Shown: one piece after another, positions 53,675-62,786 of the stretch
Layout: every line of letters begins with the position of its first letter
Numbering within the stretch: position 1 is the stretch's first letter
Assembly: GCA_027624035.1 (NCBI GenBank)
Contig: JAQBUI010000001.1
Coordinates: 1-64,000 of the forward strand
Origin: Pseudomonadota bacterium
GTDB lineage: Bacteria; Pseudomonadota; Gammaproteobacteria; Pseudomonadales; Azotimanducaceae
DNA length: 64,000 nt
Reading direction: 5' to 3'
Made by a program: the position numbers and the translations under genes
Notes under the pieces: model-generated
What the model saw: the letters and a program-made list of their open reading frames with translations, nothing else
What the model was told of the DNA's origin: nothing
The model's database searches: none

Positions 53675-55492
53675 GTGAATCTTGTGAATGACACGAAAAA
53701 GCGGAATCTTCCCTGGCCGCACCATATCTGGGTGCTGTTGGCACTGGTCCTGATGTCCGCCTGTGCTTCTGTGGCACCTGAAGCCCAGCCGACCACGGAA
53801 GAAACCGCTGAAGCGGACGTCCTCGCCGCCGCTGTCCATGAGCAGCAGGAGGAAGAACCGGAGGTGCCGGAGTTCCAGCTTCCTCATCCGGATGAGTATC
53901 CGGTGGCAAACTTCAGCGATGATGAGCTCTATGAACTGCTGGTGGCGGAGATCGCGGTGTTTCGCAGCGAGCTCGATACTGCGCTCACGCACTACATCCG
54001 TGTGGCGACCCACAGTCGAGACCCGGGTGTTGCTGCCCGTGCCACCAGCCTCGCTGTATACCTGCAGAACACCGAGCAGGCCCTTGCAGCGGCCTCGATC
54101 TGGGCGGCCGAGGAAGCTGACAATATCAATGCGCATCGCGCATCGGCCGACCTGCTCATGCGCAAGGGTGATCTTGAGGCTGCCATCCATCACCTTGAGG
54201 AGATCAAGCGCCTGGGAGGCATGGCCAATTTTGGAAACTTTGCCTTGCAGGCAGCCAGCCTGCCCCGGAACGCGCGTGCGTCGCTGTTGACCGTGGTAGA
54301 TCGAATGCTGCAGAACTATCCGGACGATGAGCAGCTGATGTTTTCCAAAGCGGTACTGCTGGAGCAGGAGGGGGACCATGAAGGCGCGCTCGCCATCGCA
54401 GACAGGCTGCTTGGCGGAGAGATCAATATCAACGTCATCATTCTCAAGGTGAATTCACTCAAGGCGCTTGATCGCGGCAGTGAAGCCGTGGCGTTTCTGC
54501 AGAACAGCCTGGCCGAGTTGCCCGACAATCGACGGCTGCGCCTGATTTACGCCAGGTTCCTGTTTGAAATAGAGGATATGGAGGGCTCTGCTGAGCAGTA
54601 TCGGATCATCCTGGCCAGTAAACCCAATGACGGTGATGTTCTGTTTGCCCTCGCACTGATCGCGATGGAGAGTAAGGACGATGTCGCGGCAGCCCGGTAC
54701 CTGAACGAAATGGTTCGCTGGAAACTGCGGGCTGGTGAAGCGCACTTTTATCTGGGCACGATTGCCGAGAGAAGCAATGATATTGACGCCGCGATCATGC
54801 AGTACAGCCAGGTCGGAAACGGCTATGAGTTTCTCCCGGCACAGTCACGAATTGCCGGGATTCTGATCGATCAGGGTCGCGTGGACATGGCCAGGGACCA
54901 TCTGGAACGGCTGCGTGACCAGAATCCTGCCCGACGACAGCAACTGGTCATGCTGGAGGCGCAACTGCTGGGCGAGCGGGGGCTCGAGTCTGAGGTCTTT
55001 GATCTATTGGAACAACATCTGGCGAATGATCCGGACAATGTGGATCTGTTGTACTTTCGGGCCATGACCGCTGCCGAGCAATTCGACCGTCTGGACATTC
55101 TGGAGGCCGATCTTCGCAGGATCATCGAGATGGACCCCACCAATGCCGATGCACTGAACGCCCTGGGGTATACGCTGGCTGATCAGACCGACCGGTATGT
55201 GGAAGCACTGGGGCTGATCGAGAGTGCACTCGAAATCAAGCCCGACGAAGCCGCATTCATCGATTCACTGGGCTGGGTCCTGTATCGCCTGGAGCGCTAC
55301 GAGGAGGCGGCGATGCACCTTAGCAGAGCGCTCCGGATGTTCCCGAACGATGAGGTCGCAGCGCATCTTGGTGAGGTTCTGTGGGTGATGGGTAAACGCG
55401 GCGAGGCCAGCCAGGTCTGGGAGCAAGCCCTCGGGCAGAAACCGGACAGTGAGATCCTGAAGCGGGTGATCGAGCGGTTCACGTCGCAGTAG
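53675..55492 (+). CDS. Tetratricopeptide-repeat lipoprotein
   Basis: With GTG 53675 as start, the protein has 605 residues. A signal peptide (hydrophobic IWVLLALVLMSAC) ends in a lipobox whose cysteine is residue 30. An acidic linker with Glu-rich runs follows, then many TPR-like helix pairs, the clearest near the C-terminus (EALGLIESALEIKPDEAAFI and EEAAMHLSRALRMFPNDEVA). Such a TPR lipoprotein ahead of lolB and ispE is common in gammaproteobacteria; its function is unknown. The start is uncertain: GTG 53684 and TTG 53630 are alternatives. Confidence 0.88.
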   Translation: MNLVNDTKKRNLPWPHHIWVLLALVLMSACASVAPEAQPTTEETAEADVLAAAVHEQQEEEPEVPEFQLPHPDEYPVANFSDDELYELLVAEIAVFRSELDTALTHYIRVATHSRDPGVAARATSLAVYLQNTEQALAAASIWAAEEADNINAHRASADLLMRKGDLEAAIHHLEEIKRLGGMANFGNFALQAASLPRNARASLLTVVDRMLQNYPDDEQLMFSKAVLLEQEGDHEGALAIADRLLGGEININVIILKVNSLKALDRGSEAVAFLQNSLAELPDNRRLRLIYARFLFEIEDMEGSAEQYRIILASKPNDGDVLFALALIAMESKDDVAAARYLNEMVRWKLRAGEAHFYLGTIAERSNDIDAAIMQYSQVGNGYEFLPAQSRIAGILIDQGRVDMARDHLERLRDQNPARRQQLVMLEAQLLGERGLESEVFDLLEQHLANDPDNVDLLYFRAMTAAEQFDRLDILEADLRRIIEMDPTNADALNALGYTLADQTDRYVEALGLIESALEIKPDEAAFIDSLGWVLYRLERYEEAAMHLSRALRMFPNDEVAAHLGEVLWVMGKRGEASQVWEQALGQKPDSEILKRVIERFTSQ

Positions 55493-55502
55493 CGGCCCCC
55501 AG

Positions 55503-56105
55503 GTGGCAAGTGTTGTGCGAGTTCTTCCCGTGTCCGCTGCCTGGCGGCGCCTGGTGAATCTGCGGCCAGTGTCAACGAGGTCATGTCTTCTCCGCTGGGC
55601 CATCGTCATTGCCTTGACGCTGCCGGCCTCCTGCGCGTTGACGCCACCGGTTTCAAATATACCTCTTGTTCAGGCGACCAGCTGGAGCATGACAGGAAAG
55701 CTCGGCATTCGTTCGCCGCAATATAACGGTAGCCTGGGGCTGGCCTGGACATCAGAAGATGATGATACCGTCATTCGGCTCTCTGGCCCCCTTGGTCTGA
55801 CGGTGGCGAGTATCGAGCGCGCGCCAGGGGGCATCAGCCTGACGACGCCGGATACCGGCACTGTCTTCATCACGGAGCCTGAACTGGGTGAGTACCTCGG
55901 ATATTCCATGCCGCTGCGTCATCTTTCGAGGTGGGTCCGGGGTGTCCCCGAGGCTGGTATCCCCTTCAGGCGACATGAAGATGGATTCAGTCAGGCCGGC
56001 TGGCGCGTGGTCTACGCAGCGCAGGTGGGCCAGGACCCTGCCAGGATTCGATTCCGCCGCGAGGATACCACCCTCACCCTGGTCATCCGGCGCTGGACAT
56101 ACTAG
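55503..56105 (+). CDS. lolB: Outer-membrane lipoprotein LolB
   Basis: LolB receives lipoproteins from the carrier LolA and inserts them into the outer membrane. GTG 55503 gives 200 residues, with a hydrophobic segment and lipobox LPASC ending at Cys44; this signal is long, so an inner GTG near 55554 is possible. The mature part has the family traits WSMTGKLGIRSPQYNGSLGL and GWRVVYAAQ. ispE starts at the last base of its stop. Confidence 0.92.
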   Translation: MASVVRVLPVSAAWRRLVNLRPVSTRSCLLRWAIVIALTLPASCALTPPVSNIPLVQATSWSMTGKLGIRSPQYNGSLGLAWTSEDDDTVIRLSGPLGLTVASIERAPGGISLTTPDTGTVFITEPELGEYLGYSMPLRHLSRWVRGVPEAGIPFRRHEDGFSQAGWRVVYAAQVGQDPARIRFRREDTTLTLVIRRWTY

Positions 56106-56977
56106 TGGCCGGATTTTCGCTGCCAGCGCCAGCCAAGCTGAATCTATTCCTGCACATCACCGGCCGGCGCCCTGATGGATACCATGAATTGCAGACAGTC
56201 TTTCAACTGCTTGAATACCACGACGTCCTGCATTTCGAGGCGTCTCCGGCTGGCATCGAGGTGAGCGTTGACGGGGCTGATATCCCTGCTGCGGGCAATC
56301 TGGTGCTGCGCGCGGGCCAGGCCCTGGCCGAACAAGCGGGGGTGAATTACGGTGCCCGGGTCCGGTTGGAAAAACGCATACCCATCGGAGGCGGCATGGG
56401 GGGCGGCAGCAGTGACGCTGCGACTGCGCTCGTGGGGTTGAATCTGCTGTGGGGGCTTGGCCTTGATCAGGCGGCCCTGATGACGCTGGGCAGGAGGCTC
56501 GGCGCGGACGTTCCTGTGTTCATTGGCGGTAAGTCTGCCTGGGCAGAGGGAATCGGAGAGCGTCTGACCCCCATCGAACTGTCCCGGGACTGGTATGTGG
56601 TCATCTATCCAGGTGTTCAGGTGCCGACAGAACGAATCTTCACCCATCAGGATTTGACACGTGATACAAGTCCGATCACAATAGCGCGCTTTTCGCGGCC
56701 AGTCGGCTTGTGGAACGGGCTGCACAATGACTGTGAGCAGATTGCCAGGCGGCTCTATCCGGAAATTGATGCCACCCTTGGTTGGTTGGAGGAGTGGGGT
56801 ACTGCTAGAATGACGGGCACCGGCAGTTGTGTGTTTCTGGCGACCAGTGACAGGGCGTTTGCAGAGTCAATACTGGAACATGTGCCGACGCAGTGGACCA
56901 GTTTTGTCACCAGGGGGACGCAACAGTCTGCGCTGGTAGAGGCATCGGCTCAGATTAGAAAATCCTTTCAACACTAG
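56105..56977 (+). CDS. ispE: 4-diphosphocytidyl-2-C-methyl-D-erythritol kinase
   Basis: IspE phosphorylates CDP-methylerythritol in the MEP pathway of isoprenoid synthesis. GTG 56105 gives 290 residues starting AGFSLPAPAKLNLFLHITG. The GHMP-kinase ATP motif is PIGGGMGGGSSDAATAL, and the C-terminal MTGTGSCVFLA is conserved. tRNA-Gln lies four bases after the stop. Confidence 0.97.
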   Translation: MAGFSLPAPAKLNLFLHITGRRPDGYHELQTVFQLLEYHDVLHFEASPAGIEVSVDGADIPAAGNLVLRAGQALAEQAGVNYGARVRLEKRIPIGGGMGGGSSDAATALVGLNLLWGLGLDQAALMTLGRRLGADVPVFIGGKSAWAEGIGERLTPIELSRDWYVVIYPGVQVPTERIFTHQDLTRDTSPITIARFSRPVGLWNGLHNDCEQIARRLYPEIDATLGWLEEWGTARMTGTGSCVFLATSDRAFAESILEHVPTQWTSFVTRGTQQSALVEASAQIRKSFQH

Positions 56978-56981
56978 ATAT

Positions 56982-57057
56982 TGGGGCGTCGCCAAGTCGG
57001 TAAGGCACAAGGTTTTGATCCTTGCATTCGGGGGTTCGAGTCCCTCCGCCCCAGCCA
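56982..57057 (+). tRNA. glnT: tRNA-Gln (anticodon TTG)
   Basis: The acceptor stem TGGGGCG/CGCCCCA, discriminator G and encoded CCA are present. The anticodon stem CAAGG/CCTTG carries loop TTTTGAT with anticodon TTG at 57015-57017, and the T-arm has GGTTCGAGTCC. It sits between ispE and prs, a common place for this tRNA in gammaproteobacteria. The first base pair U-A is typical of bacterial tRNA-Gln. Confidence 0.97.
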
Positions 57058-57109
57058 TTAGCCGACTCGATTAGCTGGCTCATGTAGCTGAACATAGGGA
57101 AGGCCGCGC

Positions 57110-58078
57110 GTGGCTGAACTGAAAATATTCTCTGGCAACGCCCATCCGAAGCTGGCAAGTCGCGTGGTGGACCGTCTCAGGATGGACCTGGGGCAGGCCG
57201 ACGTGGGTCAGTTCAGTGATGGTGAGGTGTGTGTGGAGATTCATGAAAACGTCCGGGGTAAGGACGTGTTCATCATTCAGCCGACCTGCGCACCCACCAA
57301 CGACAATCTGATGGAACTGATTGTCATGGCAGATTGTCTGCACCGGGCAAGTGCCGGGCGGATTACGGCGGTGATTCCCTACTTTGGTTATGCACGCCAG
57401 GACCGGCGGGTTCGCTCGGCACGGGTGCCGATCACAGCGAAAGTGGTGGCCGACATGCTGAGCAGCGTGGGGATTGATCGGGTGCTGACGATTGATTTGC
57501 ATGCAGATCAGATCCAGGGCTTTTTCAGTATTCCGGTGGACAACATCTATGCGTCGCCGGTGATGCTGGTGGATATTGAGGGCCAGAACTACGAGAACCT
57601 GATGATTGTATCGCCCGATGTGGGCGGCGTGGTGAGGGCAAGGGCCATCGCCAAGCAGATCAACGATGCAGATCTGGCCATCATCGACAAGCGTCGGCCC
57701 GATGTAAACCGGGCGGAAGTCATGCACATTATCGGTGACGTTGAGGGCAAGACCTGCCTGATGGTGGATGACATGGTGGATACCGCAGGGACCTTGTGTG
57801 CTGCCGCCGATGCCTTGAAGTCAGAAGGTGCGTCCAAGGTCATTGCATACTGCACCCACCCGGTTTTGTCAGGACGGGCCATGGAGAACCTGGCAGGTTC
57901 GAGCATTGACGAACTGGTGGTAACCGATACGATACCGCTCGGCGAGAAGGCCGAACGATGCAAGAAGATTCGCCAGCTCAGCATTGCAGATGAACTGGCA
58001 GAATCCATACGTCGTATCAGCAACGAAGAATCGCTGAGCGCACTGTTCAGCAAACGTATACAGCCGGCGCTGTTTTAG
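57110..58078 (+). CDS. prs: Ribose-phosphate pyrophosphokinase
   Basis: Prs makes PRPP from ribose 5-phosphate and ATP for nucleotide, histidine and NAD synthesis. GTG 57110 gives 322 residues (E. coli 315). The phosphoribosyl binding loop is [10 protein letters not shown], and [20 protein letters not shown] is the conserved N-terminal part. RQDRR-like [18 protein letters not shown] contributes to the ATP site. Confidence 0.98.
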   Translation: MAELKIFSGNAHPKLASRVVDRLRMDLGQADVGQFSDGEVCVEIHENVRGKDVFIIQPTCAPTNDNLMELIVMADCLHRASAGRITAVIPYFGYARQDRRVRSARVPITAKVVADMLSSVGIDRVLTIDLHADQIQGFFSIPVDNIYASPVMLVDIEGQNYENLMIVSPDVGGVVRARAIAKQINDADLAIIDKRRPDVNRAEVMHIIGDVEGKTCLMVDDMVDTAGTLCAAADALKSEGASKVIAYCTHPVLSGRAMENLAGSSIDELVVTDTIPLGEKAERCKKIRQLSIADELAESIRRISNEESLSALFSKRIQPALF

Positions 58079-58149
58079 AGGCTGACTGTTTCATCAATCG
58101 CTGTCGGGACACGGTCGCAGTGGCCCGCTGGCATACCAAGGAGCAAACC

Positions 58150-58842
58150 ATGGCAGACAAAGTCGAGCTGATGGGTGAACTGCGAACTGACCTGGGGAAA
58201 GGTGCGAGCCGCCGCCTGCGTCGGGAAGCTGATCTGGTACCGGCCATTGTGTACGGTGCCGGCAAGGACCCTGTATCAATATCGATTCCACACAAGGACC
58301 TGCACAAGGCCTGTGAGAGTGAGTCGTTCTATTCACAGGTCATCAACATTACCGCTGGTGGCGCAACCGACGCTGCCATCCTGAAGGATCTGCAACGACA
58401 TCCGGCGAAGGACCGCATCGTTCATGCAGATTTCTATCGCGTCCGGATGGATCAGGAAATCACCGTCGAAGTCCCGTTGCACTTCCTGAACGAGGAAGAA
58501 TGCGTGGGGGTTCGACTCCACGATGGCATGGTGTCCCACAACATGTCCTCGATTGAGATCAGCTGTCTGCCGGGTGATTTGCCAGAGTACATTGAATTAG
58601 ACGTGCTCGATCTGGATATTGGTGATCACATCCTGATGAGTCAGCTGGTGCTGCCACCAGGGCTCACCATTCCGGTACTGGAGCTCGGTGAGGAACACGA
58701 TCAGGTTGTCGTGACGATTAACGAGCAGCGTCGTATCGAGGATGAGGAAGAACAAGAGGCCACTGATGCGGCCGATGTAGAAGCCTCCGCTGAGGTTAAA
58801 TCCGATGACGCTGAAGGCGAGTCGGAAGAAGCTGACGACTAG
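58150..58842 (+). CDS. rplY: 50S ribosomal protein L25 (Ctc/TL5 type)
   Basis: L25 binds 5S rRNA. ATG 58150 follows AAGGAG and gives 230 residues, the long two-domain form: an N-terminal 5S-binding domain (KGASRRLRREADLVPAIVYG) and a C-terminal TL5 domain. The last 35 residues are rich in Glu, Asp and Ala. The order prs-rplY-pth-ychF is conserved. Confidence 0.96.
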   Translation: MADKVELMGELRTDLGKGASRRLRREADLVPAIVYGAGKDPVSISIPHKDLHKACESESFYSQVINITAGGATDAAILKDLQRHPAKDRIVHADFYRVRMDQEITVEVPLHFLNEEECVGVRLHDGMVSHNMSSIEISCLPGDLPEYIELDVLDLDIGDHILMSQLVLPPGLTIPVLELGEEHDQVVVTINEQRRIEDEEEQEATDAADVEASAEVKSDDAEGESEEADD

Positions 58843-58866
58843 CGTTCGCCCACAGGCGTCACTGCC

Positions 58867-59472
58867 ATGAGTGCGCCGCTGTCTTTGATCGTTGGAGTCG
58901 GGAATCCGGGCAGTCAATATGCCCAGACCCGGCACAACGTGGGCGTCTGGTTTGTGCAGCGGCTGGCTGAGCAATACGGTGGCGTCTTCAGGGAAGAGAA
59001 GAAATTCTTTGGGCAGACGTGTTCGATTACGGTTTCCGATCAGGAGGTCCGACTGCTGATACCTTCTACCTACATGAATGAAAGCGGCAAATCTGTGGGT
59101 GCGCTGGTGAATTTCTTCCGGATACCTCATCAGCGCATGCTGGTGGCCCACGATGAACTGGATCTGGCGACCGGTATCATCCGGATCAAGCAGGGCGGTG
59201 GGCTGGCGGGGCACAATGGTTTGCGGGACATTTCAAGGTGTCTTGCAGGCAGTCAGGAATATAACCGTCTGCGCATCGGAGTCGGCCACCCCGGTATGAA
59301 AGAAGCGGTCACCGGACACGTGCTCGGCAAGGCCTCTGTGGAAGACCGGACGATCATCGATGAATGCATCGGTCAGGCGATTGAGGTCCTGCCCCTGATG
59401 GTGGCCGGGCAGTGGCAACGGGCAATGAATGAGCTGCATACGTTTCGGGCGGATAACGGCGAGGGAAAATAG
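58867..59472 (+). CDS. pth: Peptidyl-tRNA hydrolase
   Basis: Pth frees tRNAs that drop off the ribosome as peptidyl-tRNA. The 201-residue protein has VGVGNPGSQYAQTRHNVG with the catalytic histidine, PSTYMNESGKSV and VAHDELDL, all in the active site. ychF follows immediately after the stop codon. Confidence 0.98.
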   Translation: MSAPLSLIVGVGNPGSQYAQTRHNVGVWFVQRLAEQYGGVFREEKKFFGQTCSITVSDQEVRLLIPSTYMNESGKSVGALVNFFRIPHQRMLVAHDELDLATGIIRIKQGGGLAGHNGLRDISRCLAGSQEYNRLRIGVGHPGMKEAVTGHVLGKASVEDRTIIDECIGQAIEVLPLMVAGQWQRAMNELHTFRADNGEGK

Positions 59473-60564
59473 ATGGGTTTCAACTGCGGTATCGTCGGAC
59501 TGCCCAACGTCGGTAAATCAACCCTTTTCAATGCGCTGACCAAAGCCGGGATCGCTGCGGAGAATTTTCCCTTCTGCACGATTGAGCCGAACTCCGGTGT
59601 GGTACCCATGCCCGACCCCCGGCTGGATCAGATTGCGGCGATCGTCAAGCCCGCGCAGGTCATACCGACTCACATGGAGTTCGTGGACATCGCCGGGCTG
59701 GTGGAGGGGGCATCGAAGGGTGAGGGGCTTGGCAATCAGTTTCTGGCCAACATCCGGGAGACTGATGCGATTGCTCATGTGGTGCGCTGCTTTGAAGATG
59801 AAAACGTCACCCACGTTTCTTCGAAAATTGATCCTGCCCGGGATATAGAGATCATCAACACCGAGTTGCAGCTGGCGGACCTGGATACCATCGAGAAGGG
59901 CATCAACCGGGTCAACAAAGTGGCCAAGAGCGGCAATAAGGAAGCGATCGCGAAGATGCAGTTTCTTGAGGCGCTGCAGGCCCATGTGAACGAAGGCAAC
60001 CCTGCGCGCACCCTGCCGATGACGCCCGACCAGGCGCCGGAAGTACGTGAACTGCACCTGCTCACCATGAAGCCTGTGCTCTACATTGCCAACGTCGATG
60101 AGAATGGTTTTGAAGACAATCCACACCTGGACGCCGTACGGGAAATCGCATCCAGAGAGAATGCCGAGCTGGTGGCGATCTGTAACAAGCTTGAGGCAGA
60201 AATCGCAGAGCTGGCCGATGAAGAGAAGACCGAATTTCTGGAAGACATCGGTATGGAAGAGCCAGGCCTGGACCGGGTTATCCGGGCGGGCTACAGGCTG
60301 CTGGGATTGCAGACGTATTTTACGGCGGGCCCCAAGGAAGTCAGAGCCTGGACGGTGAAGCAGGGTGCTACCGCACCCAACGCGGCCGGCGTGATTCACA
60401 CCGATTTCGAAAAGGGCTTCATCCGCGCGGAAGTGATCGGGTATGACGACTTTATTGCCGGCAATGGCGAGGCTGGTGCCAAGGAAGCGGGCAAGTGGCG
60501 CCTGGAAGGTAAGGAGTACATCCTCAAGGACGGTGACGTCATCCATTTCCGGTTCAATGTCTGA
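59473..60564 (+). CDS. ychF: Redox-regulated ATPase YchF
   Basis: YchF is an Obg-related P-loop protein that prefers ATP and binds ribosomes; in E. coli it responds to oxidative stress. The 363 residues equal the usual length. The P-loop is [15 protein letters not shown], the switch region has [19 protein letters not shown], and the C-terminal TGS domain contains [11 protein letters not shown]. Confidence 0.98.
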   Translation: MGFNCGIVGLPNVGKSTLFNALTKAGIAAENFPFCTIEPNSGVVPMPDPRLDQIAAIVKPAQVIPTHMEFVDIAGLVEGASKGEGLGNQFLANIRETDAIAHVVRCFEDENVTHVSSKIDPARDIEIINTELQLADLDTIEKGINRVNKVAKSGNKEAIAKMQFLEALQAHVNEGNPARTLPMTPDQAPEVRELHLLTMKPVLYIANVDENGFEDNPHLDAVREIASRENAELVAICNKLEAEIAELADEEKTEFLEDIGMEEPGLDRVIRAGYRLLGLQTYFTAGPKEVRAWTVKQGATAPNAAGVIHTDFEKGFIRAEVIGYDDFIAGNGEAGAKEAGKWRLEGKEYILKDGDVIHFRFNV

Positions 60565-60582
60565 TACCTGTCTGAGGTTCCG

Positions 60583-60903
60583 ATGATCGAGAAATTTCGC
60601 TCGATGGGCCTTTTGCGTAATGGGTTACAGGTTACTGCTGTGACCTTTGCGCTGCTGATGCCGTTTGCCAACACACCGACCTACTCAGATACCTGGGATC
60701 TCTTCTTCGGTGGTGTGCTGCCCGCCACCGCACCGATCATCATCATCGTCCTGATGCTGGATGTCATGATGAGCCAGGTCTGGAAGGATGGTGCCGATGA
60801 GGCACGTGTCGCCCAACTCAATCTGATCATCAGGAGCCACTGTGCGCTCGCGGCGCTGCTGCTGGCGTCGTTTCTGTCCATTTTCCTGCCTGTGCTGGTG
60901 TGA
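60583..60903 (+). CDS. Small membrane protein of unknown function
   Basis: I do not recognise this 106-residue product. It has three hydrophobic segments (about 14-30, 43-62 and 86-106) with a short polar loop VWKDGADEARVAQLN between the second and third. GAGGTTCC lies just before the ATG. It follows ychF after 18 bases on the same strand and may be co-transcribed. It is convergent with the IlvX-like gene. Confidence 0.8.
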   Translation: MIEKFRSMGLLRNGLQVTAVTFALLMPFANTPTYSDTWDLFFGGVLPATAPIIIIVLMLDVMMSQVWKDGADEARVAQLNLIIRSHCALAALLLASFLSIFLPVLV

Positions 60904-60934
60904 CAGCTCAGGGCTGTTTACACGCTCCGGGCTG

Positions 60935-62485
60935 TTAGCGGTCCAGCATTGCCTCGATCAAGCGCGGTCCCTTCCCGGTCATGGCAGCCTCGAACTGGGC
61001 GTTGAATTCCTCTGTGGTGGTGGCGCGGGTGGCGCGTACGCCCATTCCCTGTGCCATCTGCACGAAGTCAAGATCAGGTCGGCTCAGGTCGAGCATGTCC
61101 AGCGTACGCGGTGTCATCGACTGGGCACCGACCCGTGACAACTCTACCTGCAGAATCTGGTATTTGCGGTTTGCCAGAATGACCACGCAGATGTCGAGAT
61201 TCTCGCGTGCCATCGTCCAGAGTGACTGGATGGTGTACATCGCGCCGCCATCTCCGTGCAGGCAGACCGTCTTGCGCCCGTTGCCGGCGACTGCCGCACC
61301 GATGGCCGCCGGAAGCCCATAGCCGATGGAGCCGCCAGTAATACCGAGCCAATCGTGGGGCTCGGCCGTCTCGCTGAGCGTAAAGCAGGCGCCGCCGCAG
61401 GTCCCGCCCTCGTCGACAACAATCGCATCGGTGGGCAGCATTTCTGCAAACGCCTGTCCGATGGTTCGCGGGCTGAGCTCGCCGCTTCCAAGACCGGGGC
61501 GTTGGAGGGTAATACGTCGCGGCGTACGGCTGACCGCGTCCAGTTCTGCGGCGAGTTTCTCCAGCGCGTCCTCAGGGTCCTCGGAGTAATGTGCCAGTGT
61601 GTGCAACTCGCAATGGCTCGGGTAGAACTCGCTGACCTTGCCGGGGTAGGCGAAGAATCCAACCGGGGCCTTGGTACCGACCATGATGAGCTGTTCGAGA
61701 TCCTTGATCTGCTCCGTCGCCTGTTCGGCAAAGTACCCGAGACGCTCGACCCGACAGCGGCTCTCGCCCCGCTGGATGATCCGGTTGAGCGTATCGCAGT
61801 AAATCCGGGCACCCGTGGCTTGCGCGATCTGGTCCGCAAGTTCGAGGCTCTTCTCATACAGGGCAAACTTTGACATCAGGATGGCGGTGGGTTTGCCATT
61901 ACTGAGCATCTCGGCGGCCCGCTTCACGGCGGCGTCGTCAACCGACGGCATTTCGGGCATCGGCTGGGGGCCGAGCGGGGCAACGGATTCGTCCCAGGCA
62001 CAGTCAGCAGGCACAATGAGTGTTGAGATCTGCCCGGGCATCACGTTAGCTGCCTGTACTGCCTCTGCGGCATCGGCGGGCAGGCTGAGGGCGTCCCTGG
62101 AGGTCCGAACCCAGTGGGAGACCGGCGTCGCAAGACCGATCACGTCCGAGTTCAGCGGGGCATCATATTTCTTGTGGTAGGTAGCATGGTCGCCAACCAG
62201 GTTCAGCATCGGCGAGCTGGCTTTTCTGGCGTTGTGGATATTGGCCGAGGCATTGGAAAGCCCCGGCCCAAGGTGAAACAGGGTGCAAGCGGGCTTATTG
62301 GCGACGCGTCCATAGCCATCTGCCGCGCCGGAACACACTCCCTCAAACAGACACAGGATGGCGCGCATGGCTTCTGACTTGCCCATCGCCGCAACCATGT
62401 GCATCTCGGACGTCCCCGGGTTGGTGAAACAGACGTCCACGCCGTTATTGGTCAGCGTTTCCAGCATGCTTTCGGCGCCGTTCAT
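60935..62485 (-). CDS. Thiamine-diphosphate enzyme, acetolactate-synthase-like (IlvX type)
   Basis: The 516-residue protein belongs to the acetolactate synthase large subunit superfamily and closely resembles mycobacterial IlvX as I remember it (VDVCFTNPGTSEMH, FHLGPGLSNASANIHNARKA, LVGDHATYHKKYDAPL). The cofactor-activating glutamate is Glu49 in CLFEGVCSGAADGY, and the ThDP/Mg motif runs from GDGGAMYTIQ to ILANRKYQ. ATG 62485 is favoured by AAGGGGAAC and by a promoter just upstream. No regulatory subunit gene is nearby, so a role in branched-chain amino acid synthesis is doubtful; the substrate is unknown. Confidence 0.9.
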   Translation of the reverse strand: MNGAESMLETLTNNGVDVCFTNPGTSEMHMVAAMGKSEAMRAILCLFEGVCSGAADGYGRVANKPACTLFHLGPGLSNASANIHNARKASSPMLNLVGDHATYHKKYDAPLNSDVIGLATPVSHWVRTSRDALSLPADAAEAVQAANVMPGQISTLIVPADCAWDESVAPLGPQPMPEMPSVDDAAVKRAAEMLSNGKPTAILMSKFALYEKSLELADQIAQATGARIYCDTLNRIIQRGESRCRVERLGYFAEQATEQIKDLEQLIMVGTKAPVGFFAYPGKVSEFYPSHCELHTLAHYSEDPEDALEKLAAELDAVSRTPRRITLQRPGLGSGELSPRTIGQAFAEMLPTDAIVVDEGGTCGGACFTLSETAEPHDWLGITGGSIGYGLPAAIGAAVAGNGRKTVCLHGDGGAMYTIQSLWTMARENLDICVVILANRKYQILQVELSRVGAQSMTPRTLDMLDLSRPDLDFVQMAQGMGVRATRATTTEEFNAQFEAAMTGKGPRLIEAMLDR

Positions 62486-62512
62486 ATTGTTCCCCTTCAT
62501 CCAGACTGCGCG

Positions 62513-62541
62513 ATTATACAGATAAAGCAAAATAGGGTCAG
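62513..62541 (-). promoter_or_regulatory. Promoter of the IlvX-like gene
   Basis: On the minus strand CTGACC (62541-62536) and a perfect TATAAT (62518-62513) are spaced by 17 bases. The predicted start near 62506 lies downstream of a longer in-frame extension, which excludes that extension and supports ATG 62485. Confidence 0.65.
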
Positions 62542-62675
62542 GGCGATGACCCGGGTAAGACCTGGCCAGAACAGCAGTATTGACAAGATTGGGCCAAATC
62601 CGCAAAATTCGCGGTCCATTGGGGCACCTCTGGGGAATCTATGGTGCCCTTCTTTGGTTCATTCATTAGTCCAAT

Positions 62676-62752
62676 GGCTACGTAGCTCAGCTGGTTAGAG
62701 CACAGCATTCATAATGCTGGGGTCGGTGGTTCAAGTCCACCCGTAGCTACCA
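62676..62752 (+). tRNA. metT: tRNA-Met, elongator (anticodon CAT)
   Basis: The 77-nt sequence is very close to E. coli elongator tRNA-Met. The acceptor stem GGCTACG/CGTAGCT has a G-U first pair, the discriminator is A, and CCA is encoded. Anticodon stem CAGCA/TGCTG carries loop TTCATAA with CAT at 62710-62712. The initiator is ruled out because its C-A first mismatch is absent. An integrase gene lies immediately downstream, facing it. Confidence 0.95.
62728..62752 (+). other. Probable attachment site of the integrative element
   Basis: Tyrosine recombinases next to a tRNA usually use the T-arm and 3' acceptor end as attachment core. Here the T-arm and acceptor sequence up to CCA is intact and the integrase lies 34 bases downstream. 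The second copy, needed as proof, would be outside the window. Confidence 0.4.
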
Positions 62753-62786
62753 CTTTTTCTCTTTTAAATCATAAGCTTACAAAACC

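Noticed and set aside
62486-62605. N-terminal extension of the IlvX-like protein from 62605
   Set aside because: A promoter with a perfect -10 lies inside it and the predicted transcript starts after it; ATG 62485 has a good binding site and the family start.
62622-62649. Hairpin GGGCACC-N14-GGTGCCC with TTCTTT as a terminator
   Set aside because: It lies upstream of tRNA-Met with no plus-strand gene ahead that needs it, and the T-run is poor.
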